Assembly (NCBI GenBank): GCA_964481145.1
Contig: CAYZTA010000012.1
Location: 1 to 64,000 of the forward strand
Reading direction: 5' to 3'
DNA: 64,000 bases
Source of the DNA: Sandaracinus sp964481145
Lineage (GTDB): Bacteria > Myxococcota_A > Polyangia > Polyangiales > Sandaracinaceae
Part shown: positions 44,046-54,126 of the stretch, one piece after another
Layout: every line of letters starts with the position of its first letter
Numbering within the stretch: the stretch's first letter is position 1
Notes under the pieces: generated by a model
What the model saw: the letters and a program-made list of their open reading frames with translations, nothing else
Databases searched by the model: none
Told to the model about the DNA's origin: nothing
Position numbers and translations under genes: made by a program

Positions 44046-44603
44046 TTGAGCGATGGGCTACACCCGTACACCGTGTCGGAGGAGCCAATCGCGACGCGTG
44101 ACGAGGAACTCGTGGCCTTCTTCAAGGCGCACTTCGACTACGTCTGGCGCTCGCTCCGCCGCCTGGGCATGTCGATCGCCGACGCCGAGGATCTCGCACA
44201 GGAGGTTTTTCTGATCGTCTACCGGCAGCTCGGCACGTACGATCGCTCCCGACCGGTGAAGCCGTGGCTCTTCGGGATCGCGCGCAACGTCGCGCGCGAG
44301 CACCGGCGGCGCGCGGGCACACGGCGCGAGCACGCCGACGACGAGGCGATCGGCAGCGTGGCGGAGAGCGACCCCGGCTACCGCGCGATTGAGAACGTGG
44401 CGCTGGTGCGGGCCGCGCTCGCTGCGCTCGAGGATGATGAGCTCGTCGAGATCGTCGTGCTTCACGACCTCGACGAGGTCCCGATGAAAGACCTCGCGCT
44501 CGCGCTGGGGATTGCTCTCTCGACCGCGTACGATCGGCTCGAGCGCGCGCGTTCGGCACTCGCACGCGAGGTCTCGCGCATCCGAGCGGAGGGCGGTCGA
44601 TGA
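44046..44603 (+). CDS. ECF-type RNA polymerase sigma factor
   Basis: 185 residues. Sigma region 2 (FDYVWRSLRRLGMSIADAED, LAQEVFLIVYRQL, KPWLFGIARNVAREHRR) and region 4 (AALEDDELVEIVVLHDLDEV, LALALGIALSTAYDRLERAR) are complete, with no region 1.1 or 3, as in ECF sigma factors. TTG 44046 abuts the previous stop and GTG 44073 is an alternative start. The stop overlaps the start of the next gene (ATGA), which encodes a likely membrane regulator. Confidence 0.92.
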   Translation: MSDGLHPYTVSEEPIATRDEELVAFFKAHFDYVWRSLRRLGMSIADAEDLAQEVFLIVYRQLGTYDRSRPVKPWLFGIARNVAREHRRRAGTRREHADDEAIGSVAESDPGYRAIENVALVRAALAALEDDELVEIVVLHDLDEVPMKDLALALGIALSTAYDRLERARSALAREVSRIRAEGGR

Positions 44604-45325
44604 GCGAGCACCATCCGTCGCTCGCCGCGCTGCTCGCCGAAGAGCGCGACGCTCCGATCGATGCGCCGCCTGGCGCCCAAGAGCGCGTGCTGGCGCGTGT
44701 GCTTCGGCGCACCGGATCGGGCGGCGGTGACCCCGAGCCGCGGCGGACGAGCGCGTCGCCGGGCGCGCTCGGGACGGCTGCCGTGCTGGGCGCGATCGCA
44801 GGGTCGATCGTCACCTGGGCGATCGTCGTGTCGGACGACGAGGCTCCTGCTCAGATGCCGTCGCCCGAGAGCGCGCCGGTCGTCGTCGCTCGCACCGAGG
44901 TCCTGCCTGCTGCCGAGCCCGCGGTGATCGTGACCCACGACGCTGGTGTTGCGATGCGGGTCGGTCGGCGCCACGACACCCATGTGACTCTGCTCGATGC
45001 TGGCGCGTTTGCGCCGCCGTCGGCGGAAGCCTCCGCGATCGTCCACGCCGAGGAGCGCTTGCTGATCGATCGCGCGCGGGTCGCGCTCCGCCGCGGCGAC
45101 GTGCACGAGACCCTCGTCGTGCTCATGTCGCACGAGCGACGGTTCATGGGCGGCATGCTGCGCGAAGATCGCGACCGCCTCGCGATCGAGGCGTTCATCG
45201 CGGCTGGTCGGATCGACGACGCGAGGGAGCGCATCGCGCGCTACCGTCGCGAGCACCCGAGCGGGATTCACAGGGCGGCGATCGATCGTCTCGCCGCCGA
45301 GCTGCCGGCGGAGCCGGCTCCATGA
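44600..45325 (+). CDS. membrane protein, putative anti-sigma partner
   Basis: 241 residues. A single transmembrane segment (GALGTAAVLGAIAGSIVTWA) near residues 55-78 separates a short cytoplasmic N-terminus (HHPSLAALLAEERDAPIDAP) from a ~165-residue outer part ending in a helical, TPR-like stretch (RVALRRGDVHETLVVLMSHE, DRLAIEAFIAAGRIDDARER). The N-in topology and coupling with the ECF gene (ATGA) suggest it sequesters the sigma factor. No zinc-binding anti-sigma motif is seen, so the role is inference. Confidence 0.75.
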   Translation: MSEHHPSLAALLAEERDAPIDAPPGAQERVLARVLRRTGSGGGDPEPRRTSASPGALGTAAVLGAIAGSIVTWAIVVSDDEAPAQMPSPESAPVVVARTEVLPAAEPAVIVTHDAGVAMRVGRRHDTHVTLLDAGAFAPPSAEASAIVHAEERLLIDRARVALRRGDVHETLVVLMSHERRFMGGMLREDRDRLAIEAFIAAGRIDDARERIARYRREHPSGIHRAAIDRLAAELPAEPAP

Positions 45326-45888
45326 ACCATGTGGAACGCACGGCCTCGACGTGAGCACGCCGGAGCAAAGCCAAACCACATGGGCGGTGAACGGATAGCG
45401 ACATGAAGAGAAACGATGGTGGCAAGCTCTCGCCTACGGCGAATCATCGGCGCGATGGTCTTGAGCGCGGATAGCCACGTCGGATGTTGCGTGAGGTGGG
45501 GCGGCTTGAGCTGCGCGTCCAGTGCGGTCACGGTCTCGGTTCAATCGAACGTCAAGAGCGGTGCACGCGGGCCCGCAAGCTGCCATCGCCATGCTGCACA
45601 CCCACAGCACGAAAGAGGTCGGGGCTATGCTGGCGTCGAGACCGGCTCTTCTTTCTCGAGAACCCCCACATGCTCTTCGGCGACGCTCGCAAGAACATGG
45701 AGGCGGGTCGGATCGAGCCGCGCTGATAGCTCGAGGATCCGCTCGGCCGGTGGGCGAGCACGTCCCGGTCCGCAACGTGCACGAACAGGTCTGCGGCACT
45801 TCAGCTCCCCTGGGAGCCCGTTGAGGCGGTTCGAGAGCTAAGGCTGGTCGTCACTCGGCAACCCGAGCGAACTGGCGCACGTGAACCA
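45326..45888. other. intergenic region with gene remnant
   Basis: A 560-bp stretch with no intact gene. It contains the second copy of the 185-bp repeat. The minus strand of this part reads AERILELSARLDPTRLHVLA and continues to a stop at 45625, so it is the 3' end of a broken gene. Nothing else is recognised. Confidence 0.55.
45530..45714. repeat. 185-bp direct repeat, copy 2
   Basis: Direct copy of 42588-42772, 98% identical. The four differences are single substitutions. Confidence 0.92.
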
Positions 45889-48800
45889 TCACTCGATGAT
45901 GGCGTGTAGAGCAAGAAGCGCGCGGTGGGATGAAACTCGCGATAGGAACGCTTCTCGTATCTCTTCGTTCTGGATTCGTCGCGCCGATCCGTGGAGCCAT
46001 TCATATGCCCTCACGATGCGGGTGCTGCGGGCAATGTCATCTCCCGTTCGCGTGAGGATGGCGATCGCATCGAGCTCGAAGCTTCCACGATCTTCTGGCG
46101 CGCTCCCGAGCGCTTCGAGGCGTGCGTCGGCATCTGCGAGCGCCAGGAGCGTTTCGCTGAGAGCGCCTCGGTGTCGAAGCGCGTAAACGAGCACGAATGA
46201 CGCGAGAAGCCCTAAATCTCTTGGCAAATTGGGCCGCTCGAGCAATGTGCGCGCACGGGTGATGGCTGCTTGAAATGAGTTCATCCGAGCGGAGAGCCGC
46301 GCTTCGTAAAGCTCGATCACGAGTGTGAGTCGTTCGTCGATGGAGCCGAGTGCCCGGGCGCGGTCCAATGCGGCGGAAGCTTCGCTCATGCGTCCGAGCT
46401 CCATGAGCGCATAGGCGCTGTTGACCTCCGACCATCCTTCGGCGAGCCGATTCTTCAAGTGCTTGGCACGGTCTCGTGCAACCTCGAGCAGAGTGAGCGC
46501 TTCTTCGTATCGTCCGATTCGATTGAGCGAATCGGCGAGGTTCGTTTCTGCCGAGGCCGCTTCTCGCCATCGGTGTTCGCGCACGTAGATGTCTCGAGCT
46601 CGCTCGTATGAATCGAGCGCGAGCCCAATATCGCCGCGTTGGGTCGCGACGAGACCAAGGGCGTCGAATGCCTGAAGCTGGGCGCGGGGCTCAGTCCCCA
46701 ACGCGAGTGCTCGCTTCGCAGTTTGCTCGGCCTCTTCGAGGCGACCACCGTAACTCAACGCGAATGCCAGGACGGCGAGCGCCGTCGCACGCTCGTCACT
46801 CGAAAGTGACCGACTCTCCTCCACGGCTCGAGTCGCGTATTCGATCGCATCGTCGGTCTGGGCTCGACGAAGCGCATGATATGCGCGCTGACACAATACT
46901 TTCGTGCACTCACTCTCATTCGAAGCCCGCTCCTGCGCCTCTTCGAGGGCCTTGTCTTGGCCTTGCGGGATGCCCGCATACCGACAAGCAGACGCGCGCA
47001 GCAGCGCGAGATCGCAATCATTCTTTCCGCGCGCCTCTGCCGCATGGGCCAGCTCGATGGCTGCTTCACCGTCTCCTGTGCGCGCTGCGTAATACGCGGC
47101 GTCTGCAAACCAGCGTGCCGCACGCCCTCTTTCCTCCGCAAGGTCGTATAGATTCGCAATTCGTCCCGCGAATGCGCCTTCTCGTCCGCGCGCCAAGGCC
47201 CACTTTTCGAGCATTTGAGCCGTGTGATGCGCAAGGCCCTTTCGGTCCGACTCGGAGCAGAGCTCGATGACGGCGAGGCGAAGCTTTTCGGAGCGAAAAC
47301 GCGTGGCCGAAGGCGAAAGAAGGCCCGCATGGACGAATGTCGCCCTGTCTGCTGAAGAGACGCCAAACTCGTCGTTCGAGAGGATGTCCGACTCGAGACA
47401 AGGCCCGAGGAGCGCTGTCATCACGAGGGTAGAAATCAGAGCATGGGGCAGCGCGTCGAGTCGACGCTGCACAGCACGCGTGATGTCCGGATCATTCTCG
47501 AATGTTCCTAGAAATCGAATCTGTGCAATCCATGCTGCGATGAGCTCTGGATATCCGCCAAGATCATGGAGTCGCTCTTCGATCATCGGATCGCTCACCG
47601 AGAGCGTCGTCTCTCTCAGCACCCAATCACGACATGCCGATGCGGATAAGTCCGAGAGCACGAGGGAATGGACCTGAAGAGCCGATGGCCATCGAAGCGC
47701 GGTGATTCGCGACGAAACAACCGCACAAAACGATGCGCGATCCATCGATTCGAGCCAGATACGTTGGGACACAGGATCCCACCTGTCGAGATCGTCGATG
47801 AAGACCATCACTCCCGAGTCATCCAGCTGTCGTGATATCGAGCTCACAGCTCGCTCGATATCGGCGATTCGATCTTCAGGCTCGCGCGTGAGATCGTCTT
47901 CGAACGCAGCGTAGAGGCCCAGCTCGAGGCCTCCTTCACCGCTCGGATCACGGGCGCGGGTGAACGCGCCGATGGCGTTTTTCCACTCCACCTCATAAGC
48001 GCTTTCGGACAAGCGCGGGCACGAAACATTCGATCGACGAACCACGAGCATCTCGTATGCGGCCCCAAAGAACGCGCGTATCGACGCGAGCGGGCTTGTC
48101 CCGATCGTATCGAGGAAAAGAATCGATGAGGTGCTCGGGTCGATTTCCTTCGCGATCGCCTCGAGCAAGGCAGATTTGCCGATCCCTGGTGGCCCCTGCA
48201 CCCAAACGAGGTTCGTCGACTGGAGCGCACGGATGGCTTTCGAGATCTCCTCTTCTCTGCCGTAGATGACGCGATTGGCGCGCTTCCGTCCGAGTTCATC
48301 GCTCGCTCTCACTCCGATGAGTTTGGTCACGGTAGACGCTTTCTCGAAAAGAAAGCGATCCATGACACCCGCTGCCAGCGCCGCTTCGACTCGAATCTCA
48401 CCGTGTACGAGTCGATCGCTCCATCGCGAAGCATGGTCGATGTCACCCGCGATCGTATGCGCCTCGATCCACGTACCACGGACCCAAGGGCTCGTTCGCA
48501 GAGCGAACAGGAGCGCCTGCTCGAGCTCTTTTTCACGATGATCTCGCGGATCGAAGAGCGCGACGACCAGCCCTGCTTCCGTGATCTCGGTCCGCGCTGC
48601 GCCGAGCTCAGCCGCGACCTTCACGAGCCGGCTCGCATCGTCCAAGGGACGAAGGACCACCGCGATCACGCGACGAGGGGCCTTCTTCGCAACTCGCCGC
48701 TCCAAGAGCGAAACCATTCCAGAGAGGGCCTCTCGTGCGAGGCGCGCGGTCCTCCAGCGATCTTCCGCCCGCGGCGCGCTCATTTGCGCCGTCCACATGC

Positions 48801-49575
48801 CGAGAATTTCTCGCTCTCCTGGCTCCTCCAAGAGAGCGATTCGCTCTCTGATGGTTCGACCCACCGAATAAAGGTCACTCTGAATAGAAGCTGGCTGTCC
48901 TTGCAAATACTCTGGCGCGGCATACCGGGGAGTACCGGCCCAGCCATGGGACCCCTCGCCGTTCAATTTCCCCGCCAATCCGAAGTCCACCAGCACACCG
49001 CGCCCATTCGACCGAACCATCACATTCGAGGGCTTGATGTCTCGATGAACGATTCCCGCGTCGTGCAGACACTCGAGCCCTTCGAGCAAATCCAACGTGA
49101 CCTGACAAAGCGCCTGCGCGTCGAGCACACTCGTGGCCAAGGGTTCCCCTTCGACTCGCTCCATCGACAGAAACAGGGTCTCGCCGTCCATTCCCACGTC
49201 GAATACCCGCACGAGGTGTGGGTGAGCGACGCTCCGCGCGAGGATGACCTCGGTTTGCCAGCGCCTCCGGAAAGCGGGATCGCGTGCGCTCTGCCCTGTG
49301 ATGATCTTCAGCGCGACCTCCATGTCGAGCCAAAGGTCGCGCGCAGCATACACAGAGCTCGTCGCCCCTCGTCCGAGGGGAAGGGCAAGCTCGTACCGCT
49401 TGGCGATGAGCGGAGCTTCGGCCCGAATCGGTGGAGTCACCGCGGCCAGCTCCGCGAACACGCGTCGACACACAGAACATCGATCGATGTGCGCTTCGAT
49501 GCGCTCTCGGGCCGCCCTGAGGCTTGGGCAAGGGCCGCTGAAAATTCGTCTGCGGAAGGGCAACTCACGGTTCAC
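45889..49575 (-). CDS. Ser/Thr protein kinase with AAA ATPase and TPR repeats
   Basis: 1228 residues. A short anti-sigma-type zinc finger (HIDRCSVCRRVFAEL) lies at the N-terminus. Residues ~60-320 form a Hanks kinase (GRGATSSVYAARD, ALKII, HRDIKPSNV, DFGLAG, APEYLQG). Then comes a MalT/AAA-type NTPase (VQGPPGIGKSALLEAI, VFIDDLDRWDP) at ~470-700. Many TPR-like helix pairs occupy 800-1228 (LALGTEPRAQLQAFDALGLV). It probably integrates signals and phosphorylates partners. It is divergent from a sigma-70 factor. The GTG start at 49575 is uncertain. All kinase active-site residues are present. Confidence 0.9.
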   Translation of the reverse strand: MNRELPFRRRIFSGPCPSLRAARERIEAHIDRCSVCRRVFAELAAVTPPIRAEAPLIAKRYELALPLGRGATSSVYAARDLWLDMEVALKIITGQSARDPAFRRRWQTEVILARSVAHPHLVRVFDVGMDGETLFLSMERVEGEPLATSVLDAQALCQVTLDLLEGLECLHDAGIVHRDIKPSNVMVRSNGRGVLVDFGLAGKLNGEGSHGWAGTPRYAAPEYLQGQPASIQSDLYSVGRTIRERIALLEEPGEREILGMWTAQMSAPRAEDRWRTARLAREALSGMVSLLERRVAKKAPRRVIAVVLRPLDDASRLVKVAAELGAARTEITEAGLVVALFDPRDHREKELEQALLFALRTSPWVRGTWIEAHTIAGDIDHASRWSDRLVHGEIRVEAALAAGVMDRFLFEKASTVTKLIGVRASDELGRKRANRVIYGREEEISKAIRALQSTNLVWVQGPPGIGKSALLEAIAKEIDPSTSSILFLDTIGTSPLASIRAFFGAAYEMLVVRRSNVSCPRLSESAYEVEWKNAIGAFTRARDPSGEGGLELGLYAAFEDDLTREPEDRIADIERAVSSISRQLDDSGVMVFIDDLDRWDPVSQRIWLESMDRASFCAVVSSRITALRWPSALQVHSLVLSDLSASACRDWVLRETTLSVSDPMIEERLHDLGGYPELIAAWIAQIRFLGTFENDPDITRAVQRRLDALPHALISTLVMTALLGPCLESDILSNDEFGVSSADRATFVHAGLLSPSATRFRSEKLRLAVIELCSESDRKGLAHHTAQMLEKWALARGREGAFAGRIANLYDLAEERGRAARWFADAAYYAARTGDGEAAIELAHAAEARGKNDCDLALLRASACRYAGIPQGQDKALEEAQERASNESECTKVLCQRAYHALRRAQTDDAIEYATRAVEESRSLSSDERATALAVLAFALSYGGRLEEAEQTAKRALALGTEPRAQLQAFDALGLVATQRGDIGLALDSYERARDIYVREHRWREAASAETNLADSLNRIGRYEEALTLLEVARDRAKHLKNRLAEGWSEVNSAYALMELGRMSEASAALDRARALGSIDERLTLVIELYEARLSARMNSFQAAITRARTLLERPNLPRDLGLLASFVLVYALRHRGALSETLLALADADARLEALGSAPEDRGSFELDAIAILTRTGDDIARSTRIVRAYEWLHGSARRIQNEEIREAFLSRVSSHRALLALHAIIE

Positions 49576-49649
49576 TCGGAGCTTAGCTTACCGTGCGGAT
49601 CTTCAGTGAGGCGGGTGCGTGCGATTCTCTCGTCATACATACTCTGCGA

Positions 49650-50567
49650 GTGTGTGATTTGAGCCAGCTCACGGAGTTTCTCGAAGCGGCATGCTCGAAG
49701 TCCGGGACACTCTGCGTCGTTCGACATCGCGCCGAGACGCGCTGCGCGCTGGCTGCGGCCTTGGCTTCCGCCCTTCACAAGCTGCCGATGATCGAATGGA
49801 AGGATGGTTGCACGGCGTCCTTCGCGGAATTCCTCGCAGCGCGCGTGCCTCACGGAATGCTGATCGACGAGGTCGCTGACGCGCTACCTATCTCGGATCT
49901 CGTGATCGCATGGGCTTGTGTCCACGAAGTTCCGGGCGGTCCAGCTGCGCTCGTGGCCACGCATGGTGCGCTCATTCGAAACACAGCAGCGAAGATTGGC
50001 GGAGCGAGCGCTGACGATATCGTGCAGCGCGTCTATCAAAACGTCCTCGTGCGGCCGAGTGAAGGCGCCGCGATCGGTCTCGCCAGCTACACCGGCCAAG
50101 GTCCCTTGGCTGTCTTCATGCACGTGGTCACGTTGCGTCTCGCACTGAACGCAGTGCGGGACGAGTCGCGACGTAAGGAGGAAGAAGAGGATGAGCTCGA
50201 TAGCCTGCCGGCGTACCTGTTGACTCACGACAGTGAGCTCGAGCTCGTGCGCGCCGCTTGTTTGCCTACGTTCAAGAGCGCCATTCAACGTGCGCTCTCC
50301 GAGCTGTCTCCACGAGATCGCAATCTCCTACGCTATACCCTCCTCGATCGCATGAGCCTCGATGATCTCGGGAAGATTCATGGCGTTCATCGCGCCACCA
50401 TTGCCCGTTGGCTCGCAAGCGCGCGCGAACAGCTCGGAGAGCGCATTCATGCGGACTTGCGCGACACTCTCCGAATCGATCCCAATGAGCTCGCCTCCCT
50501 TCTCAGGCAAATCCGCAGTCGTCTCGACCTCAGTCTGCCCCGGATTCTTGCGGAGCCTTCACCCTGA
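49650..50567 (+). CDS. sigma-70 family factor (myxobacterial type)
   Basis: About 305 residues. The N-terminal ~110 residues are a non-sigma helical domain with Cys (CSKSGTLCVVRHRAETRCAL). A sigma region 2-like part (LIRNTAAKIGGASADDIVQR, VYQNVLVRPSEGAAIGLASY) and region 4 (LSPRDRNLLRYTLLDRMSLD, DLGKIHGVHRATIARWLASA) follow. It resembles the Myxococcales family-1 sigma factors that accompany kinases. GTG 49650 is chosen over GTG 49593 because the latter would leave only 17 bp between divergent start codons. Confidence 0.82.
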   Translation: MCDLSQLTEFLEAACSKSGTLCVVRHRAETRCALAAALASALHKLPMIEWKDGCTASFAEFLAARVPHGMLIDEVADALPISDLVIAWACVHEVPGGPAALVATHGALIRNTAAKIGGASADDIVQRVYQNVLVRPSEGAAIGLASYTGQGPLAVFMHVVTLRLALNAVRDESRRKEEEEDELDSLPAYLLTHDSELELVRAACLPTFKSAIQRALSELSPRDRNLLRYTLLDRMSLDDLGKIHGVHRATIARWLASAREQLGERIHADLRDTLRIDPNELASLLRQIRSRLDLSLPRILAEPSP

Positions 50568-51368
50568 TTCACGTGAGCGCAGGTGGCGTATCGGCGTGCG
50601 GGTTGCGCTCCGGAGCACGGTGATGAGGGCGTCGATCATGCCCATCGAAGGCTCTTCCCCTATAGGGATTTGCACGGTGCCGACGCATATTTCACTGGGC
50701 GCGACGTGTAGCTCGGCGCTGTGGTTCGCTCCGAGCAGGAGGAGCGCGGCGCGCGTGGCTGGGTCGAGCACCGCACGCGCTGCCCACGCGTCGCCCTCGA
50801 CGAGAAAAGCCCCGTCAAAACTCTCATCGCCGATTTCGATCTCGCGTCGATTCCAGAACGAATCCCAGAACGTCTCGCCCCGCACCGAGAAGCTTGCCAC
50901 GCCCGGTGCGGCCGCGGCTGCGATCAGCACCAGCAGCACGCCTTCGATGTAGTGGATGCGCACATCGATCTCTATCGGTGCAGCGCGTTCGATCAGCGTG
51001 CGCGCAACTGTCACGGCGCGATGGTGGTACCCACCGTCCAGCAACGCGCGCAGGGGCGATACACGTCGCGCATTCGCTTCGAGCGCCTCCAAATCGATGG
51101 AACTTCGGGCGCGCGGCAGCTCCCCCGGCGAACTCCACGCGAGCGTCAGGGCGCCGTGTCGCGCCTCCATCTCCTCCAACGCCGACACCCGCGCTTCGAG
51201 CACCGGCAGTTCATCGATCGACGGCTCCGGTGCAGGGGAACGCAGTCCCAGCGTCGGTGCCACTTCGACCCAGAACACGTCGGTCCATCGGGCCTCGAGT
51301 TCGTGCATGCGCTGCAGCATCTCTGTTCGCCGCCGCAAAGGGGCCTGGGGATCTTCTCGATACACCAC
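50559..51368 (-). CDS. hypothetical protein
   Basis: 269 residues. The N-terminus is a helical charged region (RTEMLQRMHELEARWTDVFW, LEARVSALEEMEARHGALTL). The middle is hydrophobic-alternating (IEIDVRIHYIEGVLLVLIAA) and may be buried strand and helix rather than a transmembrane segment. A C-terminal alpha/beta portion ends with IPIGEEPSMGMIDALI. It overlaps the sigma factor gene by 9 nt tail to tail. No family recognised. Confidence 0.65.
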   Translation of the reverse strand: MVYREDPQAPLRRRTEMLQRMHELEARWTDVFWVEVAPTLGLRSPAPEPSIDELPVLEARVSALEEMEARHGALTLAWSSPGELPRARSSIDLEALEANARRVSPLRALLDGGYHHRAVTVARTLIERAAPIEIDVRIHYIEGVLLVLIAAAAAPGVASFSVRGETFWDSFWNRREIEIGDESFDGAFLVEGDAWAARAVLDPATRAALLLLGANHSAELHVAPSEICVGTVQIPIGEEPSMGMIDALITVLRSATRTPIRHLRSRESG

Positions 51369-51409
51369 GCCTTCACGTCCCTCGTCGTTTCGCAGTCACT
51401 CGAGTGACA

Positions 51410-54064
51410 TCAAACCACGAGCGCATATACACGAGCGACCGCATCTGCGAGCTTGCTCGGATCACTCCCGCCCGCCTGCGCGAAATCAGGCCGCCCTCCG
51501 CCTCCTCCTCCCACGATCGCAGCGGCGTCTTTGACGATCTCGCCGGCCTTGAAGCGCGAAGTGAGCTCTTGGCTGATGCTGCATGCGAGGATGGCACGGC
51601 CGTCTTTGGTGGCGCTGCCGAGGAGAACGACCGCGGGCGCGAGCTTGTCGCGGAGCTTGTCGGCGAGCTCGCGCAGTGCTTTGGCGTCGCCGAGATCGAC
51701 CGTTGTGCCGAGTACCTTGGCGCCCGCTTGTTCGCGAGCACTCGAGGTCAAGTCGGCGCCGCCCGTGCCGCCGACGAGCTTTTGCTGAAGTCGCTCGATC
51801 TCTCTCGTGAGCTCTTTTTGCGTGGCGAGGAGCTTCTCGACTTTTTCTTTCGCTTGGTCAGGCGCGCCTTTCAAGAGGGCCGCGGTCTCGCCGAGATTGC
51901 GCTCGATGTTGCGCGCCCATGCGAGCGCGCCGAGGCCGGTGACGGCTTCGATGCGCCGGACACCCGCCGCGACCCCGCCTTCACTCACGATCTTGAAGAG
52001 GCCGATATCGCCGGTGCGCGCCGCGTGCGTTCCGCCGCAAAGCTCGATCGAATCGCCCGTCATGCGCAGCATGCGCACGACTTCGCCATATTTCTCCTCG
52101 AAGATTCCGATCGCGCCTTTGCGCTTGGCTTCTGCCATCGGCAGCACTTCGGTCTCGATCGGCGCATTGAGGAGGACCTTCGCGTTCACGAGGTCTTCGA
52201 TGCGCTGGAGCTCCTCGAGCGTGAGCGGTCGCGAGCCCGAGTAGTCGAAGCGCAAACGATCGGGAGACACGAGCGAGCCTTTCTGCATGGCAGAAGGCCC
52301 GAGCACCGTGCGCAGCGCCCAGTGCAGAAGATGGGTCGCGCTGTGGTTGCGGCGCGTGGCGCTCCTCGTTTCGTGATTCACCTCGAGCCGTGCCGTGGCA
52401 CCCACTTCGAGGCTGCCTTTGTGCATCGTGCCCTGATGCACGACGAGGCCCGCGATTTTTTGCGTGTCTTCGACTTCGAAGACGGAGTCTCCCGCTCGGA
52501 TGGCTCCGCGATCGCCGACCTGGCCACCCGATTCACCATAAAAGGGCGTGGCTTTCGTGATGATCTCTCCGCGCTCGCCTTCGCGCAGCGCCTGTACACG
52601 CTCACCATTTGCCGTCATCGCAACGATGCTCGATGAGTCCGCTTCGCGATCATAACCAGTGAAGGTGGTGGGCGTGACTTCTTGAGCAATCGCGTGATAG
52701 ACGACATCGACCGTGGCCGACGCATTGACCTTCGAGCCCAAGCTGCGCTCTTTGGCTTTGTCGAGCTCGGCTTTGAAGCCCGCTCGATCGATCGCGAAGC
52801 CTTGCTCTTGACCGATGACCTCCTGCAGGTCGTAAGGGAAGCCAAAGGTGTCATAGAGCTTGAAGGCGACGTGTCCAGGGAGTGTCTTCTGGCCCTCGAT
52901 CGACGTCCACTCGACGTTGGTCTCGAGGAGTTCGAGGCCGCGCTTCATGGTGGCGCGGAAGCGCTCTTCTTCTTGCTTGGTGACATCGGCGATGAGCGCT
53001 TTGCGCTCGACGAGTTCTGGATATTGCTCGCCCATGAGGTCCACCACGCGGAGCGCGCACTCGTGCAGGAACGGGCGCTCGATGCCGAGGCGATGGCCAT
53101 GTCGGATCGCGCGACGCATCACGCGACGCAATACATAACTGCGGCCCTCTTTGTCGGGCGAAATCCCTTCGGCGATCAAGAAGGCTGTCGTGCGTGCGTG
53201 ATCGGCGATGACGCGCATCGAGACGTCATCGTGACCGAGGGTGCCGCCGTAGGGCTTGCCACTGATTTCGGCGGCGAGGTCGACCAAGGGACGAAGGAGA
53301 TCCGTGTCGTAGTTCGAGACGACGCCCTGCATGGCCGCGGTGATGCGCTCGAGGCCCATCCCGGTATCGACTGATTGCGCCGGCAGCGGTTCGAGTCGAC
53401 CATCGGCGAAGCGCTCGAACTGCATGAAGACATTGTTCCAAATCTCGACCCAGCCCGCGCCATCGGCGCCCGGCTCTTGGCCGAATTTCGATAGATCCGC
53501 CTCGCCTGCGCCCATCCAATAATGGACCTCGGTGCACGGGCCGCAGGGGCCGGTGTCGCCCATCGACCAGAAATTATCGGCCTTGCCCATGCGCAAAATG
53601 CGCTCGGGGCCAAAGCCCGTGACCTCGGCCCAAAGGCCCGCGGCTTCATCATCGGCGGGCAGCCCCGGCTCGCCCTCGAAGACGGTGATGACGAGCTTTT
53701 CGGGCGGCAGATCGCACGCGAGGATGAAGTCCCAGGCGAAGCGGATCGCGTCCTTCTTGAAGTAATCGCCGAACGAGAAATTCCCGAGCATCTCGAAGAA
53801 CGTGTGGTGCCTCGCGGTGACGCCGACGTTCTCGAGGTCGTTGTGTTTGCCGCTGATGCGGATGCACTTCTGCGAGGTCGTGGCGCGCTTATAGGAGCGC
53901 TGCTCTTTGCCGGTGAAGAGGTCCTTGAACTGCACCATGCCGGCGTTCGCGAACATCAGCGTGGGATCGTTCGGCGGCACGAGCGGCCCGGAGGGCAAGC
54001 GCGTATGGCCGCGCTCTTCGAAATGACGCAGGAAAGCTTCGCGAATTTCACGGGACGTTTTCAT
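51410..54064 (-). CDS. alaS: alanyl-tRNA synthetase
   Basis: About 884 residues. Class II catalytic core (MKTSREIREAFLRHFEERGH, FANAGMVQFKDLFTGKEQRS, RISGKHNDLENVG, GDTGPCGPCTEVHYWMG), editing domain (HSATHLLHWAL, CGGTHAARTGDIG), and a C-terminal DHHA1-type domain with a glycine-rich end (AAIVGGGGGGRPDFAQAGG) are intact. Length fits the family. Start at Met 54064 is the standard N-terminus; the upstream open frame overlaps the next gene. Confidence 0.96.
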   Translation of the reverse strand: MKTSREIREAFLRHFEERGHTRLPSGPLVPPNDPTLMFANAGMVQFKDLFTGKEQRSYKRATTSQKCIRISGKHNDLENVGVTARHHTFFEMLGNFSFGDYFKKDAIRFAWDFILACDLPPEKLVITVFEGEPGLPADDEAAGLWAEVTGFGPERILRMGKADNFWSMGDTGPCGPCTEVHYWMGAGEADLSKFGQEPGADGAGWVEIWNNVFMQFERFADGRLEPLPAQSVDTGMGLERITAAMQGVVSNYDTDLLRPLVDLAAEISGKPYGGTLGHDDVSMRVIADHARTTAFLIAEGISPDKEGRSYVLRRVMRRAIRHGHRLGIERPFLHECALRVVDLMGEQYPELVERKALIADVTKQEEERFRATMKRGLELLETNVEWTSIEGQKTLPGHVAFKLYDTFGFPYDLQEVIGQEQGFAIDRAGFKAELDKAKERSLGSKVNASATVDVVYHAIAQEVTPTTFTGYDREADSSSIVAMTANGERVQALREGERGEIITKATPFYGESGGQVGDRGAIRAGDSVFEVEDTQKIAGLVVHQGTMHKGSLEVGATARLEVNHETRSATRRNHSATHLLHWALRTVLGPSAMQKGSLVSPDRLRFDYSGSRPLTLEELQRIEDLVNAKVLLNAPIETEVLPMAEAKRKGAIGIFEEKYGEVVRMLRMTGDSIELCGGTHAARTGDIGLFKIVSEGGVAAGVRRIEAVTGLGALAWARNIERNLGETAALLKGAPDQAKEKVEKLLATQKELTREIERLQQKLVGGTGGADLTSSAREQAGAKVLGTTVDLGDAKALRELADKLRDKLAPAVVLLGSATKDGRAILACSISQELTSRFKAGEIVKDAAAIVGGGGGGRPDFAQAGGSDPSKLADAVARVYALVV

Positions 54065-54126
54065 GGGAGGCGCCAGTTGTGAAGCCGACGAACGAGGAGG
54101 GCAATGAGTCTCGGCAAAGCGCTTGA

